From assembly GCF_000350225.1 (NCBI RefSeq), contig NW_005179130.1, forward strand, positions 62,001 through 126,000: DNA of 64,000 bases, given 5' to 3'. A program made the position numbers and the translations under genes. Positions 40,684 to 52,914 of this stretch are shown here, in pieces. The notes beneath the pieces were generated by a model. The model did not search any database. It was not told the DNA's origin and saw only the letters and a list, made by a program, of their open reading frames with translations. The number at the start of each line of letters is the position of its first letter. The stretch's first letter is position 1. This DNA comes from Chondrus crispus. Taxonomy: Eukaryota > Rhodophyta > Florideophyceae > Gigartinales > Gigartinaceae.

Positions 40684-42926
40684 ATGTCGCCTCCGTCACC
40701 ATCCACCCCGCCGGCGCTTACTCATGCGACGCCGGCCGAAGAAGCCGATGGCGTGCGGCCCGTGCCGCATCTGCCCCCGCGTCTCGGTGACGCCGGTGGG
40801 GTGTCGCCCGCTACAATCTCGCGTTTCCAGAAGACCCGGCCGTCGAGGGAGACCACGCTGTCCGACGACTTGGTGGGCGTCCCTAGTCTCACGGCTAGCT
40901 AGCGTGCCGATGGCGGGGGTCGTGCTTCGTGCCCCTCTGCTGGTCTCGTCGCCGCTGCAGGGCTCGTCGAACCCGCTGCGAGTGATGCTGTTCAAGCTGT
41001 GGCCCCCTTGGTCCTCGGTCCGGCCACGGGGGCGGACGAGTCGGGCCCCACGAGTACCACGCGTTGGTTCGTCGTTCCTCTTCTGCGGTCCACCCCGCTG
41101 CCGCTCAGCGACCTTCAGCATCCGTGGGCTCGCCACGCTCGAGTGGGCGTGACCGTGGGGGAGGTCCTGGCGAGCCTGTATCTTCGCCCTGACTTGTTGC
41201 GCATATGCAAGATCAGCGAGGCCGGCCTCACGGACCAGTCCGCAGTGGCGCTTGCCCGTCTCCTTGCCGAAGGAGACGGCGTAGCTTACCAGATTCCCGA
41301 CACTATACGTGGGGATCGAACATTTGCCTTCGGACTGGAGGAGGTACTGTACGTGGACCGGATGGCGACTTACTTGTCCGGGTTCTCCCCAGACCGTCCG
41401 CGCCGCATTGTCCTGGCAGAGATCCCGGGGCTCTACGTGTATCCGCGCCCGTACGCGTACACGAAGCCCCGGGTCGCGCTGCAGAAATCGGCCGCCACCC
41501 TGATGCGACTCCACGGAATCTCCGTGGCCCATCGGGACTGGGCGGCCTGCAGGGGATCGTCTGAAGAGGACGGTCGCGTCTTCGCGTCTTCCACCTTCGA
41601 GCACGGGCTTTCCCCCGGTGACTTCCCCGCGCTCCCGAGGACGGTTCACGAGACGTTCCCTTCGCTCGGGATACACCCCCTGCTTCCGTTCGTACTGAAG
41701 CATTTCGGATACGCCGCCGTGGACCCGAGCCATCCCTTTCGCTCCCTCCTGCTCGATAGCTGTGGGAAAAAGTGGGCATGGTCGATTGGTAGCACATTTA
41801 TCGCCGAAGTCGGCGGGCACCATCGGGTGTTTGTTCAGCCCAACTAGACGGTGTCGTATCTGCCCCTGTCTCGCCTCGCGTCCTACTTCCCCCCTGTCCC
41901 GCCCCATCCGCTCGAGCGAGATTCGGCGGCCGCATCCTCGACGCTCCAGGGTGTCGTATCTCTGATGACGCGAGCGTCCGAGGTGAGTGAGCGTCACTAC
42001 CGCTACTGGCCGGACTTTGCGACGGGCATACGAAGCCCTTTCCTCGTGTACGACGCAAGAATGGACGCCTTCGCGTCTCGTGCGGCAGTGTCCCCGGCAT
42101 CGGCCGGGGCGAGGGAGAGGCGTGGCGGCGTCGGTTCCGGGCCGAGGCGGAACTGCCGTAAGCGTTATCGAGATCTAGATGCTGTAGCACCAGTCCCTCT
42201 CATGACGGGTGCAAACCCGTTTCATTCCAGTCCGCTCGTGGAGCGGACGAGCGAACAGTGCCGCCCGTCGCGTCGGGAACAGTCCTCCTCGTGCCGCCGC
42301 TGAATGACTTCGCGGTCGCTGCTCTTTCGGGAGTGGCAGTTCGAGACCTCTCCCTGCCGAAGGAGGACGTCGCATCTGTACCCGAACTCGCGCGTGCATT
42401 GGGGCACGCCAGGGACCGGACTTGGGTCGTGGGGGATCTCCTCTCGAACCTGGTGAGCTGGCTCTTAACGCGAAGTAGCGAGGCTCGCCGTCTCGGCGGT
42501 GAGCTAGACGCGGCGTCCGTTTCAGTGCAGCGTTTGCAGCGCGAACTTGCGTCGGCGCGGGATGCTTCTCACCGTCAAACCAACGCGTACGAACGCGCCG
42601 TCGTGGACCGCGATCGGTACCGTCAAGAGAGAGACGGCTTGCGGGCGGCTCGGGCCTCTATCGCGCACGAGGCTGTCCGCCAGCCACGGAGATGCCCCAA
42701 TCCGTATGCCGTTCCGGGGGCCGGTCCCCTCGTGCCGTATGGTTCGAGGGCAGCTGCGGTCCCCGCTCGCGGAGGCGCCTCGTATCAGAGGGTCTCCATG
42801 CTCACTGTCGAGGAGCTCGCGGAGGGCCCGCTGCGGAACACCGACGTTCCGCGTCACCCCGGGTATTGTCCCCCGGGGTCGTTCGACCATGGCTGTACGG
42901 ACCGTAGCCACAATATCGGCCGTTGA
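40684..42926 (+). pseudogene. Chromo-II antisense ORF, copy B (about 745 aa, 2 stops, 1 frameshift)
   Basis: ATG at 40684. One frame runs to 42303 apart from TAG at 40900-40902 and TAG at 41848-41850 (Gln in copy A), then continues after a shift near 42255 in the frame ending at 42926. Aligned to copy A (19697-17309) it keeps the Pro-rich start with FQK, the block YVDRM, GLYVYPRPYAYTKPRVALQK, SLGIHPLLPFVLKHFGY, the basic KRYRDLDAV and the C-terminal coiled-coil-like stretch (EARRLGGELDA to RYRQERDGLRAAR). In 21 aligned codons (41428-41490 against 18788-18726) I count 12 silent and 5 replacement changes. Transcription would run opposite to pol, starting near or in the LTR. Function unknown. 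Confidence 0.75.
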
Positions 42927-43773
42927 GGCGGTCCGGGTCATCACCAGGGACGTCGTGTCCCATTCGTAAAGATGTTTGCGTTTGTTGTCTTCGTCCCCGT
43001 GCGCTCGGTGCGGCGGGTACTGTCCCACTCCTCCTTCAATTTTTTTTCTTTCCTCGTACCGACTCGCGGACTCCCAACACAGCATGCCACCGAGAGCTGG
43101 TGGTGCTCGCTGCCCGCGTGTGGCTGCGTGCGCGACGACTAAGCGTTCCACAGCGCGCGCCGCTGTCGTGCTGCCCGCAAAAGCGCAAGGGTGAGAGAGG
43201 GTGAGTGACGCAGCGTGTAGTGGCTTTCTCCCGCGGTAGCCGAGGCTCTAGTGCGCGTGTGGTCACTCGCTTGGGCAGTGGCGGTCGACACCGCCGTCCG
43301 TCGTACTGTAGACTTGTCGCCCCTCGCCGTCGGCGGCGAGAGCAAGGCGTGCTCGTCGCGCGTGATCGCCGCCGGCGCCTCGCTACCCGACGGCGAGGTC
43401 AGCGTCGTCGGAGGTTCTTCTTTTCATCGGTGCTGTGCGCTGGCGCGGTGCGCGATTTTCTTACGGCGATATCTTCTCTGTACTTGCGTGCGCGCGCGCA
43501 GGAAACAAAACGTCAGATGCAGTGGCGTGAAAGGAGAAAGGGGGAGGGGCGCATCGGCGTAGTTAGTCGGGCCGGTCGGGCCGCGGACCCAGTTTCCGCG
43601 GTCTCGCTAAGGCTACGAGGTTCTCAGTTTTGTCGCTCGCCGCTGGCGTGTAGTCTTGTACTCTGCGTCCAGGGCGAGGCCCTGCCTGTATGCCCTTAAT
43701 TGAGGAAGTAGTCGGGAGTTGGTGCCGGGTGCATCGTGCGCTGGTTCATGTCCGTCCGGGGCGGGGGGGGTAC
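42927..43773. other. Chromo-II copy B spacer, left of Chromo-I insertion
   Basis: GC-rich, with overlapping ORFs in all frames and no conserved product. The last five bases before the inserted LTR are GGTAC (43769-43773), against TGTAC at 58983-58987 on the other side: a probable 5-bp target duplication with one mismatch. Confidence 0.5.
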
Positions 43774-44740
43774 TGTAGTGCAATACGCACCTGAAAAGGG
43801 GGGTGAAAAGAAAGGAAAATATTTGGATACGAAAAGTGGTCCGGATTGGGGGACACACGTGTGAATAATTGCACAGTTTTAATTTTTAATTATTTTATTT
43901 TATTTAGTTAATTAGTTGGCATTAATTTTGCTGACATTATATTAGATCTAGGATCTAGCGCCGCGAGCTACTGTAGTGTCTCCGGCAGGGCGATATATAC
44001 CTTAGCCCTCTGACGACCAAGTCAGTAAAGGTAACCCGAGTTGCTAGAGTCTGATATCGCCTTGGTTGAAGTCCGTCTTTTACAAGACATTCCCTTTAAC
44101 TACAGATTACTTTATCCTTTGCGCTCGGGGGTCCCCTTTTTCCTTATCAATTTTCCCTTTATTTCCCTATCCTAATTTCCCTTAAGCTTGAGTTGGTCCC
44201 ACCTTGTAGGATTGCGATCCGCAACGTGACGTCATTTGCCATCGAGCTTCTGTGTTGGTGCACCAGTGGTGCTTTTCTCAGTGTTGGTTTCATCGGAATC
44301 TGGTTGCGACCGATCCGTTGTTGGTACTTTGCCATCGGGCAGTACGACGGTGTAGCGCTGCTACGTTTTCTTCTTTCCCGACGGGCTACGTTGCGACGTC
44401 CCCGTCGAAGACCTTATCAAGGGTATAAGGTGTACAAGGCGCTCTTCGAGCATTGGATTTACGACCCATCGGACCAAGTTTACCTAAACACCCCTCCGAA
44501 CTCGTCGAGCAGTTGCCTTTACAAGTCTCTACCACCATTTACCGATCCCGGGCTGGGCCCTTCTCTTTGCCCCCCACTATCAGGGATCCGAGCTACCGCG
44601 GGCCGCAAACTCGCTTAAAGAGGACAGGGAGCTTCGAACACTCCGTAGCGCTGTGCCGTTGGCAGTTGTTGTTTTTGTTGCTGCTGTTTGTGTTGGACCG
44701 TCGGACCTTGTTCTCTGCCTGACAGGCGCATTGCACTACA
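43774..44740 (+). repeat. Chromo-I 5' LTR, copy 2 (967 bp)
   Basis: TGTAGTGCAATACGC to GCGCATTGCACTACA with 11-bp perfect inverted ends. TATATA at 43994-43999, preceded by the palindrome CTACTGTAG (43968-43976) and an AT-rich block. Same order of motifs as 8499-9549 and 58017-58982. Confidence 0.95.
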
Positions 44741-44744
44741 AAAG

Positions 44745-44760
44745 TGGTGTCCCGACCTCG
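44745..44760 (+). promoter_or_regulatory. Primer-binding site, Chromo-I copy 2
   Basis: TGGTGTCCCGACCTCG starts four bases after the LTR. It begins with TGG (complement of a tRNA CCA end), and its complement CGAGGTCGGGACACCA has the layout of a tRNA 3' end (stem, discriminator A, CCA). The tRNA cannot be named from sequence alone. Confidence 0.7.
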
Positions 44761-44864
44761 AAATTGTTTGGTCTACGACAAGGAAGTTGGTCTGGGTAAC
44801 GGACTCTTTTTTATTTTCTTTTTGTTTGTAACTTTTTTGCTGCGTAGGTCCGCTCGTACGAGCG

Positions 44865-47171
44865 ATGTCAACAAGCGCACCCCGGGACGTCGGTCCCGGG
44901 GCGAGCAGGAGCGGATCGGCACGGGCGTCGAGGATCCCGAGGGGTCCTCGCACCCGGAGCCAGGCCAATACGGCCACGGACCCCGGAGATCAAGAATCCC
45001 CTACGGGGACAGCCGCCGACAAGACTGACCTCGACGAGAAGTTGGAGAAGATGAGCAGCGAAATTCGCGAAGAAGCGCAGAAAAATCTCGAGGCCGAATT
45101 AGGCCTCGTGCAGAAGCAACTTGAGTTGCAAAATTCCGAGTTCCACACGGCGTTGGAAGAGCTGACCGCGCGCGTGGAATTCGTCGAGAAAAATAATGGC
45201 GGCGGGACCGACAGCATCGAGCCGGAGGTCCTCGCTTCATTGAAGCTTTCGGCCAAGGACGCAAAGCGCGATGCGAATCAAGCGCTAGAGTCCTTAGGCC
45301 AGTTCCGAATCAGCATTGACGACAAGTTCGATCGCGCCGCGCAGCGACTCAAGGATCTTGAGCAGGCCACCGGCCCTGCTCCGCAAGGATCGGACGACGA
45401 GCCGCTCCCTTCGGGTAGAGAGGGCGACCGTCGGTCGAAGAAGGATAAGCCCGCTCATCAGCGGAGCTCCAAGTCGAAGCCTTCGAGGAAGGACAAGCGA
45501 CGTGCAAGCAAGGGTCACTGTAGTGACGATCCGGAGAACCGCGACTCACAGTCGGAGTCGCTTGGTCCCTCCGAAGATGGTAACGGCGGTTCGTCGAACC
45601 ATTCGGGCGATTCCGAACGCCGTTCAGAAGAAGGAAACGGAATTTCGTCAAGCAAGAAAATTTCCTCCAGACGAGGCGGAGTCACTTCGTCCGCCTCGCG
45701 GAGAGACAAGGACGCCGAGCCCGAAGATGTCGCAACGCGGCGCGGGCCGCGATGGGAGGAGTTGGAGGAGCTGAATCCGACCAACTACCTCTTCAAGAAG
45801 TTACTTTCGTACCGAACGTACCGCTTGCGGAACCCACAGACATATTTGTCAAGTTCCTGGCGGACCGCCGTGCGAAAAATCAGGAGAGATATTCCGCCTA
45901 AGGTGAAGAAGGACAACACGTTCACAGGTGAGGACGGGGCACTTATGTTGGATTTCTTGGCAAAATTAGTTCAAGAGTTCGATACTCAAGAAATGAACGA
46001 GGGGCAAGTGATCCGCTTGTTGCCCGAATTTTTAAGCGGCATCGCCTTGAGACAGTACACTTCGGTATCTCAGACGGCCGGGGCCCATCACGGAAAGGTA
46101 TCCGTTTGTCCGGAGGCCGTACAGTGGTTGTTGAGGAGTATCGCAACCGACGAGGCGATCCGTCAAGCCGTGCTCGCATTGCGAGAAGTTCAGCAAAGAC
46201 CGTCTGAAGACGAGATGGAATTTTATATCCGTCTGACGGACGCAAGCAATCGATGTGGAAACGTATATTCGATGGAAGAACAAATGACGATGTTTATTGA
46301 AGGACTCGATTCGAGTATCAAGCCGATGGTATCTCAATACCGACAAGACAATCGGGACGTTTCGTTTTTGAGACTAGTTAATTACGCGAAGGCCCATGGA
46401 TCGGCGAGCCGCGCTAAGGACAAGAAGACCAGAAAGGTCACTATTCAGACGCCGTCGACAATTAGGGCGGGTAAGACGCCGAGGGCTTCTTGTCCCGGTC
46501 GCAAAAGTCACGCCGGAGTCCATTTAGCCGAGTCCATTTCCGCGTCAGATGAGCGCGGTGCGCATGGAAGCAGCGAAAATCACTACGAAGGAGCGGTAGT
46601 AGCCGAAGGCGAGTTCATTGAGCCATCGGAGGGCTACGGACACGAGGACTACGGGGACAGCGGGTCGTCAACTTTACCGACGCCTGCATACACGACGGAG
46701 TCGTTTTCAGAGCCCACGGATCCCGTGATGATGTTTCGGGGGCGCGGCCACACGCCGGCGCCGCGCATTCCGAAGGAAGAGAAGGGTACGACGTTTCGAA
46801 GGCCAGGCTGGATGGGAAGGCCGTAAAGTCAAGGAAGGCCGCCGGCCCGTGGAGGACCTAGGCCGCAGTATCCCGTCAAGACGCACGGAATGGTGTGCTA
46901 TCATTGCTATGAAAAGGGGCACGCCGCGCCAACCTGCAATCTTTCCCTCCGGGAAATGCACCGAGTTTTGGAAAATTATGAGGCGTTGTCTCCGATGGAG
47001 AGGTTAGGGATACCATCGACGAGTTACCTGAAGGTCAAGAATTGGTTCGATTCGCAGACGGCCAGCACGCCGAGTGCTTCAACGCCGAGGCCGAACCAAC
47101 CCTTCAGAGGGTCCGCCGCGGGGCCCGCGCCGTCGGATGTGAGAAGAATTCCGCAGCGGCAGGAAAACTAG
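44865..47171 (+). pseudogene. gag: Chromo-I Gag (about 768 codons, one internal stop)
   Basis: ATG at 44865, 124 bp after the LTR. The N-terminal part has a heptad-rich coiled coil (about residues 55-115; LDEKLEKMSSEIREEAQKNL) and then a Ser/Lys/Arg-rich region. The capsid domain is at about 350-510 (LLPEFLSGIALRQYTS, YIRLTDASNRCGN, FIEGLDSSIKPM). The frame meets TAA at 46824-46826 (653 codons) but continues in the same frame through the zinc knuckle CYHCYEKGHAAPTC (46899-46940) to TAG 47169-47171. The stop most likely arose from CAA or another sense codon; it would remove the RNA-binding knuckle. Pol overlaps in the -1 frame. Confidence 0.88.
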
Positions 47172-50100
47172 AGAGGGGAATCTCGCACGAGTCGCGAGAG
47201 GCACAGGGTCGACGTACTGTGCCCGGGGCTCAGCTGCGTTCCCCGCCTCTAAGGGAAAAATCAGGCCCCGATGAGAAGGTTGTTGGATTGGTGGATAAGC
47301 CCAAAGGGCCAGCTCAAGTCAAGAAAATTTTGAGCCGAGCCCGAGATCATCCGCTGGAAGAAGTTCGAAGACCCTGGTACAGGTTTAAGCGAAGGGAGTG
47401 TCCCGAGAAGATTTTGGTTCTTGCGCGAAAAAACTACAAATTTTACGCGGACATTAGACCAACAGTCGGATTGATGAGCCGGGTGTTGTCTGTTTTAGAC
47501 ACCGGCGCGGGACCAAACCTTGTGCAAAAATCGGAACTCCCAACTGGAATGGAATCTCTAGTGTCCTACGGACCGACCCAAGATATCGGCGACGCGAACA
47601 ATAGGCCACTCCGGACTCTCGGCACAATTAGAATGCTTGTGAGGCTTGGAAAATTTGTGGCCGCAGCCGAGTTTATTGTATGCGAAAAACTAGCCGTCCC
47701 GCTAATTTTAGGCGCGGACTGCTGTGACCGGTTTGTGAAAGCAATTTATCCAAGGAAGAAAACGGTTGAGTTGGCGGATTTCTCGGAGGTTCCGATAGTT
47801 AGACGGTTCTCGACGAGAAAAGGGAAGAAGAATCTCGTCCCGGGGGAGGACGAGAATGATGGAAAGGTGGAGCGAATTTCCCCTAAGGTAAAAGTGGTAA
47901 GGGCCACGACTATCGAGCCAGGGACGCAACGGGTCGTGGAATGCACCTCGAAGAGGGCGGGCTTGGTTGTGGTTCATCCGTACTCGTCGTTGTACGAAAG
48001 GCACGGGTTGACGTGCACAAATGGTGTTGTTCAGGTCGAGCCTGACAGGCCATTTCGTTTACTCGTTGCTAATTTTAGGACGTACCCTGTCAGGGTGCGA
48101 AAAGGCCAAGTGGTGGCAGAATTATTACCGCACCCGAGAGGCACGCTCGAGAGCAAAACCACCATTGGTGAAGTTCTCGGAATTCAAGAAAGGAAGAAGG
48201 AAAATTTTCCTAATTCCACCAAGACGCCTACGGGCGAGGCAAGATGCGAACCGTCGGATCAAGATCGCGAGGACCAGCAAGGAGAACGGGAGGAAAGGCT
48301 CTCCGCGACGGCAACTACGACGCCGGAGCGGCGGATTGAGCCTCCCCCGCTGGACGTGGAGGAACTCGACCTGAGCCACGTGCCGGATCGGCTGCGCGAG
48401 CGGTTCCGTCGGATGTTGAAGAAGTATTCAAGGATGTGGGATGAGACGCTTGGCGAAATTAATATCACAGTCCATCGGATCGAGTTGATCCCCGAGACTC
48501 GTCCCATCGCACAAGCCCCGTATCGGGCCGGGCCTAAAGCCCGCGAAGTAGAAGATGCAGAGGTTCAGAAGATGTTAGAGGCGGGAGTGATAGAACCATC
48601 GCAGTCAGAATGGGCGTCGCCCGTGTTGCTGGTGCCCAAGCCGGACGGGTCAATGTGTTTCTGCGTAGACTACCGCAGGCTGAACGCAGTGACGGTGAAG
48701 GACACGCCCCCTTTACCGCGCATGGATGAGTGTCTAGACTCGCTTGGTGACACCAAGGTTTTCTCCGCGTTGGACGCGATTTCGGGATATTGGCAGATGC
48801 CTATCCCTGAGCGCGACCGCGACAAGACCGCATCTTCGTGTCACTCAGGACTGTATCGCTTCTCAAGAATGCCCTTCGGGCTAACTAACGCGCCAGCGAC
48901 GTTCCAGAGAGCAATGGATATCCTGCTCTCCCCGTTCCGTTGGAAATGCTGTTTGGTGTATCTGGATGACATAATAATTTTTAGCAAGTCGTGGGAGGAG
49001 CACATCGTGCTCGTGGATGAAATACTTTCCGTATTGGAAACGGCCTGTGTCAAGCTCAAGCTTCGCAAGTGCGAATTTTTCGAGGAAAAGATCAAGTACC
49101 TGGGCCACGTCGTCCGCCCAGGTACTCTAGAAGTCGATGTCGCGCGAACCGCCGCGTTGGAACGAGTGCGGTACCCGCGAACACAGACACAGCTTAGAAG
49201 CTTCCTGGGACTTTGCAATGTCCACAGCAGGTTCGTTCCGCATTATGCGAAAATTGCGCAGCCTCTAAACCAACTACTGAAGAAAGGACAACCGGTCCAG
49301 TTGGAAGGATTCGACGAACCGTGCAAGAAAGCTTTTCATAAGCTCAAGGACGCCATTCTGGCACCGCCGGTGTTGGCGCTGCCGAAGAAGGACCTACCCT
49401 ACTCGGTAGATACCGATGCAAGCGACTATCAAATCGGCGCTGCATTATTTCAAACACACCCGGATGCGCAACGCAAACCCATCGGGTTCTTTTCAAGAAC
49501 GTTAGCCGCAGCCGAGAGAAACTATTCTGTATCAGAAAAATAATGCCTAGCGGTAATTTGGACCGTACAGACCTTAAGACCATATCTATATGGCGAGCAC
49601 TTCATCGTGCATACCGACCATGCCTCATTGAGGTGGTTGATGAACGTAACCGACCCCAGCGGGAGATTAATCCGATGGAGGCTACGCCTCTCGGAATTTG
49701 ATTTTGAAATCAAGTACAAAAAGGGAAAGGCCAACAGCCAGGCGGGCGCTTTGTCAAGGTTACGGACAGCAGGAGAAACCGTCGACGAAATCGACGACGA
49801 AATCCCATGCTTTATGGCCGAACCGGCCGAGGGTACAGTGGAGGACGAGGACAGTTTTGACGGGTTAGACGACATCCTCGCTCTTGACGGGGGGACCGCC
49901 CCTGAGCGCCTCGATCAATTCCAAGCTGTCACTCCGAAGGAGCTCATTCGCGAGCAAGCCATCGACCCCTTCTGCAACCGCATCAAGGAAGAAATGGACG
50001 CCGGAAAGGTGAGAACGTTCAGCATGGAGACCGAGGAACTCGAACGAACTCTATGTCGTACCGCGGCGGAGTTGGTACAAGTTGTAATTCCACAATCGTT

Positions 50101-51621
50101 AAGGGACCGCGTCCTAGGGTTAAGCTATTACGCAAAATTGGCAGGCCACCCGGGAGGCAGGAAACTTTACAAGACATTGAGAAGATATTTTTATTGGCCT
50201 ACGATGGCCCTAGACTGCTATGCAGTCGCGAAGAATTGCGTCGCATGTGCGCCGGAGAGGGTGAAGTTAAGAAGAAACACGAAGGAAATGAAGCTGTTCA
50301 CGCCCAAAGCTCCGCTGGAATTTGTCGCCATCGACATCCTCGGCGAGCTAATTACAACTAAACGAGGAAATCTGTATATTCTCGTGATCAGCGATCGATA
50401 CTTGAAACTGGTACGAACCGTACCGTTGAAGAAGATATCAGCTGCGCACATCGCACAAGCCTTCGTTCGCCATTGGGTATTCGTGTACGGACGCCGGTCA
50501 AGCTGCTGTCCGACAATAGAACACAGTCCACGGCCCGGTTCTTTCAGAATGTCTGCCGAATTCTCGGCATACGCAACGTGTTCACGACTACGTATCACCT
50601 GCAAGCCAACGGCCAAGTTGAGAGGTTTAACCGCACGCTGACTTCCGCGTTGCGAAAATATGTTGGAGAGCATCCCAAGGACTGGGACTTATTTAGCGAC
50701 GCTGTGACGTTCGCCTACAACACGCAAGTTCATCGAACTACGAACATCGCGCCCTTCGAGCTGGTGTTAGCTCGGGCGCCGAGAAGCATTGCGTTACAAG
50801 CGCAACCAACTTTGGAGAACTTTAGCTCGTCACGAGCATACTACCTGAAATGGCAGTCGTGGTTGGAGAGCCTAATGCGAGGCGCCGATAGGAGTTTGCG
50901 GAAGGAACAAGCCCGGTACAAGCGAAATTTCGACGCACGCCTTCGCAAGCCGCAGTATGACATCCCGCCAGGGTCCTACCTGTTCCTCCGGAAGGAGCAG
51001 GGCACGGCTAGCAAACAAAAACACAAGCTGGCACAAGTCGCCACAGGACGTTATCAGGTTAAAAGATCGGATGAACATACGGTAGTCATTGCCATTGGCG
51101 ATCAGGAGGAACGCGTATCGCGAGACAGAGTGGAGTTAGCCCCAAGCCCGATGGACTATGCGCCGATAAATGGCCTACGGCAGGCGCTACAGTTCCTGGG
51201 AGAGCCGGAGCTAAATGAAGAAGGAGAGGTAATGGAGGACGAGGAACGTCCTCACACCCGTGCGCCTACGACGGACCAGGATAATTTAGTTGGTCAAACG
51301 CCGACAGCGGAGACACCTCCAGACCTACGCGAGTTCGGAAAGTCCAGAGAAGAAGATGAGTTGGAAGATCTTCGGAAAGGGGAAGGACAGTTGGACACGC
51401 AGGAAGAAGGAACCAAGAGTCAGGAGTATGTGATCGACAAGATCGTGGACCACGGCTACGACGAGGAGAAATTAATTCTCAAAGTGAGGTGGTATGGGTA
51501 TACCGTCGAGGACGCAACGTGGGAACCTATTGAGCAGATCCCCCGCAGCGCGGTAGTCACATATTTCCGAAGGAAAAGGCTGCCCTTACCCACGCAAGCG
51601 TTGCACGCACAACCGGGATAG
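47042..51621 (+). pseudogene. pol: Chromo-I Pol with chromodomain, one stop and one frameshift
   Basis: Starts in the -1 frame within the gag end. Protease DTGA is at residues 153-156. RT contains MCFCVDYRRLNAV, SRMPFGLTNAPATFQRA and YLDD (residues 640-643, 48959). RNase H contains YSVDTDASDYQIG, and in it TAA at 49541-49543 replaces Glu of the usual SEKEC. The frame then continues through RNase H, the integrase zinc region (HPGGRKLYKTLRRYFYW then CVAC) and the first catalytic Asp (AIDILGEL). Near 50490-50500 a one-base indel shifts it into the frame 50473-51621 (LLSDNRTQ, NGQVERFNRT). The chromodomain at about 51427-51590 (YVIDKIVDHGY, KVRWYGYTVEDATWEP) ends the protein. The pair of lesions makes this copy non-autonomous unless they are sequence errors. 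Confidence 0.92.
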
Positions 51622-52242
51622 CCATTGTAAATAGAATTAGTAGGTTAGAGACAACAGAGAGGTCAGAACTTCGAGGAAGGACCACATCAACGGGGTTCGC
51701 AGATAAGGAGTTTGAAGGAAAGGAGAGCAAGGCAGAGAAGCGAGACTGTATCCTTGGATGAGGCATTGAGCCTCTCGGAAAACACACACGCCTCATCACG
51801 GTGTGCACGAGAAATGACGTTTCGAACGGACGGTCCGCCCGCGTGGGGGATGATGAAATCAAAAATATATATACATATATATGCGTGTCGACAACAAACC
51901 GCTGAACAGGCGACACAAGTGAGAAATCGATTCCAGCCATGCTGTGAAACTATAATCAAAAAGCGGGAAAAATTACTACAGCTGTAGTACGCACGTGAAG
52001 TGGTGATCGTTTGCCACAGTCGGCGACATAACTATTCTAAGTCGCCCCGCAGCTAAGTCCCACCCGACCCCACACGAAGCCGACCGTCACACTCACTGCT
52101 AACACACGGCCCATGCTCGACGAGCACGAAGACCCGTCCAAAGGGACCACCCTCAGAAGAGCGCGGCTACGAATTCACCCCGCGATGACCGACACTGACA
52201 CTCACAACCGGTCCTATTTGTCCAGAACGATCCACTAAGCAC

Positions 52243-52914
52243 TTGCCCATCATGATTTCTCTTCAACTCTGTCCTTTCTTTGTTTCTTTATTTTATTGTC
52301 TTTTCCTCTTTTCTGTTTTTTATTGTTCTGTTTTAGTTATTTTTATTTTTTGTGTTGTCAAGGAGACGACCCCGCACTGCGGGGGTCGATCAGAAGAACC
52401 TACAAGGACACTTCCGAAGGAAGCGAAGACAGGGGTAATCAGCGAGGAAGGGGAACGTCGACGACGCGGCGAGGTGGAGCGCGAAGAGCAAGGCGCGTAC
52501 GGTGGTGATGAGATCCAGCCAGATCTCATCTCAGGTGCGAAATGGATTGAAACCCAAGGGATAATCTCGGGGGAGAGTAACGACATCTTACAATGTGGGA
52601 ACGCAACCGACGGCAGATTGCTAAATACTGCTGAGAGCCGTGAACCTGTTCCCAGCAATTCGAACGAGGGAACTATGAGGGAAGACAACGTGGCTGTTGA
52701 GTGCCCCGAATCGATGCCGGGTAATAATGACGTCGTCTGTATTGGACTGTACCAAAGGAATTTTCCTACAGTTCTTAATGAGGTCTCATCGAGAGCTATT
52801 CCAGCTTCGCATAGTCGTCGCCACCGGGGAAGGCCTATTCTACCAAGGGCGTCGAGCACTCCAAATAAAGCCTTTATGAGGCACAAGTCGAGGGAACTGC
52901 AGCGTATGGGTTAG
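52243..52914 (+). CDS. Putative membrane-anchored ORF after pol (223 aa)
   Basis: ATG at 52243, TAG 52912-52914. Residues about 5-39 are strongly hydrophobic (Phe/Leu/Val/Ile/Cys; CLFLFSVFYCSVLVIFIFC), a clear membrane segment or leader. The rest is polar, with charged clusters (EEGERRRRGEVEREEQ) and a basic end. The corresponding place in copy 1 has only a 39-codon leader-like ORF. Position after pol on the sense strand is where envelope-like genes sit in some LTR elements, but I see no envelope motif. It could also be chance in a T-rich tract. Confidence 0.3.
   Translation: MPIMISLQLCPFFVSLFYCLFLFSVFYCSVLVIFIFCVVKETTPHCGGRSEEPTRTLPKEAKTGVISEEGERRRRGEVEREEQGAYGGDEIQPDLISGAKWIETQGIISGESNDILQCGNATDGRLLNTAESREPVPSNSNEGTMREDNVAVECPESMPGNNDVVCIGLYQRNFPTVLNEVSSRAIPASHSRRHRGRPILPRASSTPNKAFMRHKSRELQRMG

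Noticed and set aside
44193..44618. 141-codon ORF in the Chromo-I 5' LTR, repeated as a 186-codon ORF at 58436-58996
   Set aside because: Both lie in LTRs, which are identical by mechanism; the frame is not kept in the older LTR at 8499-9549.
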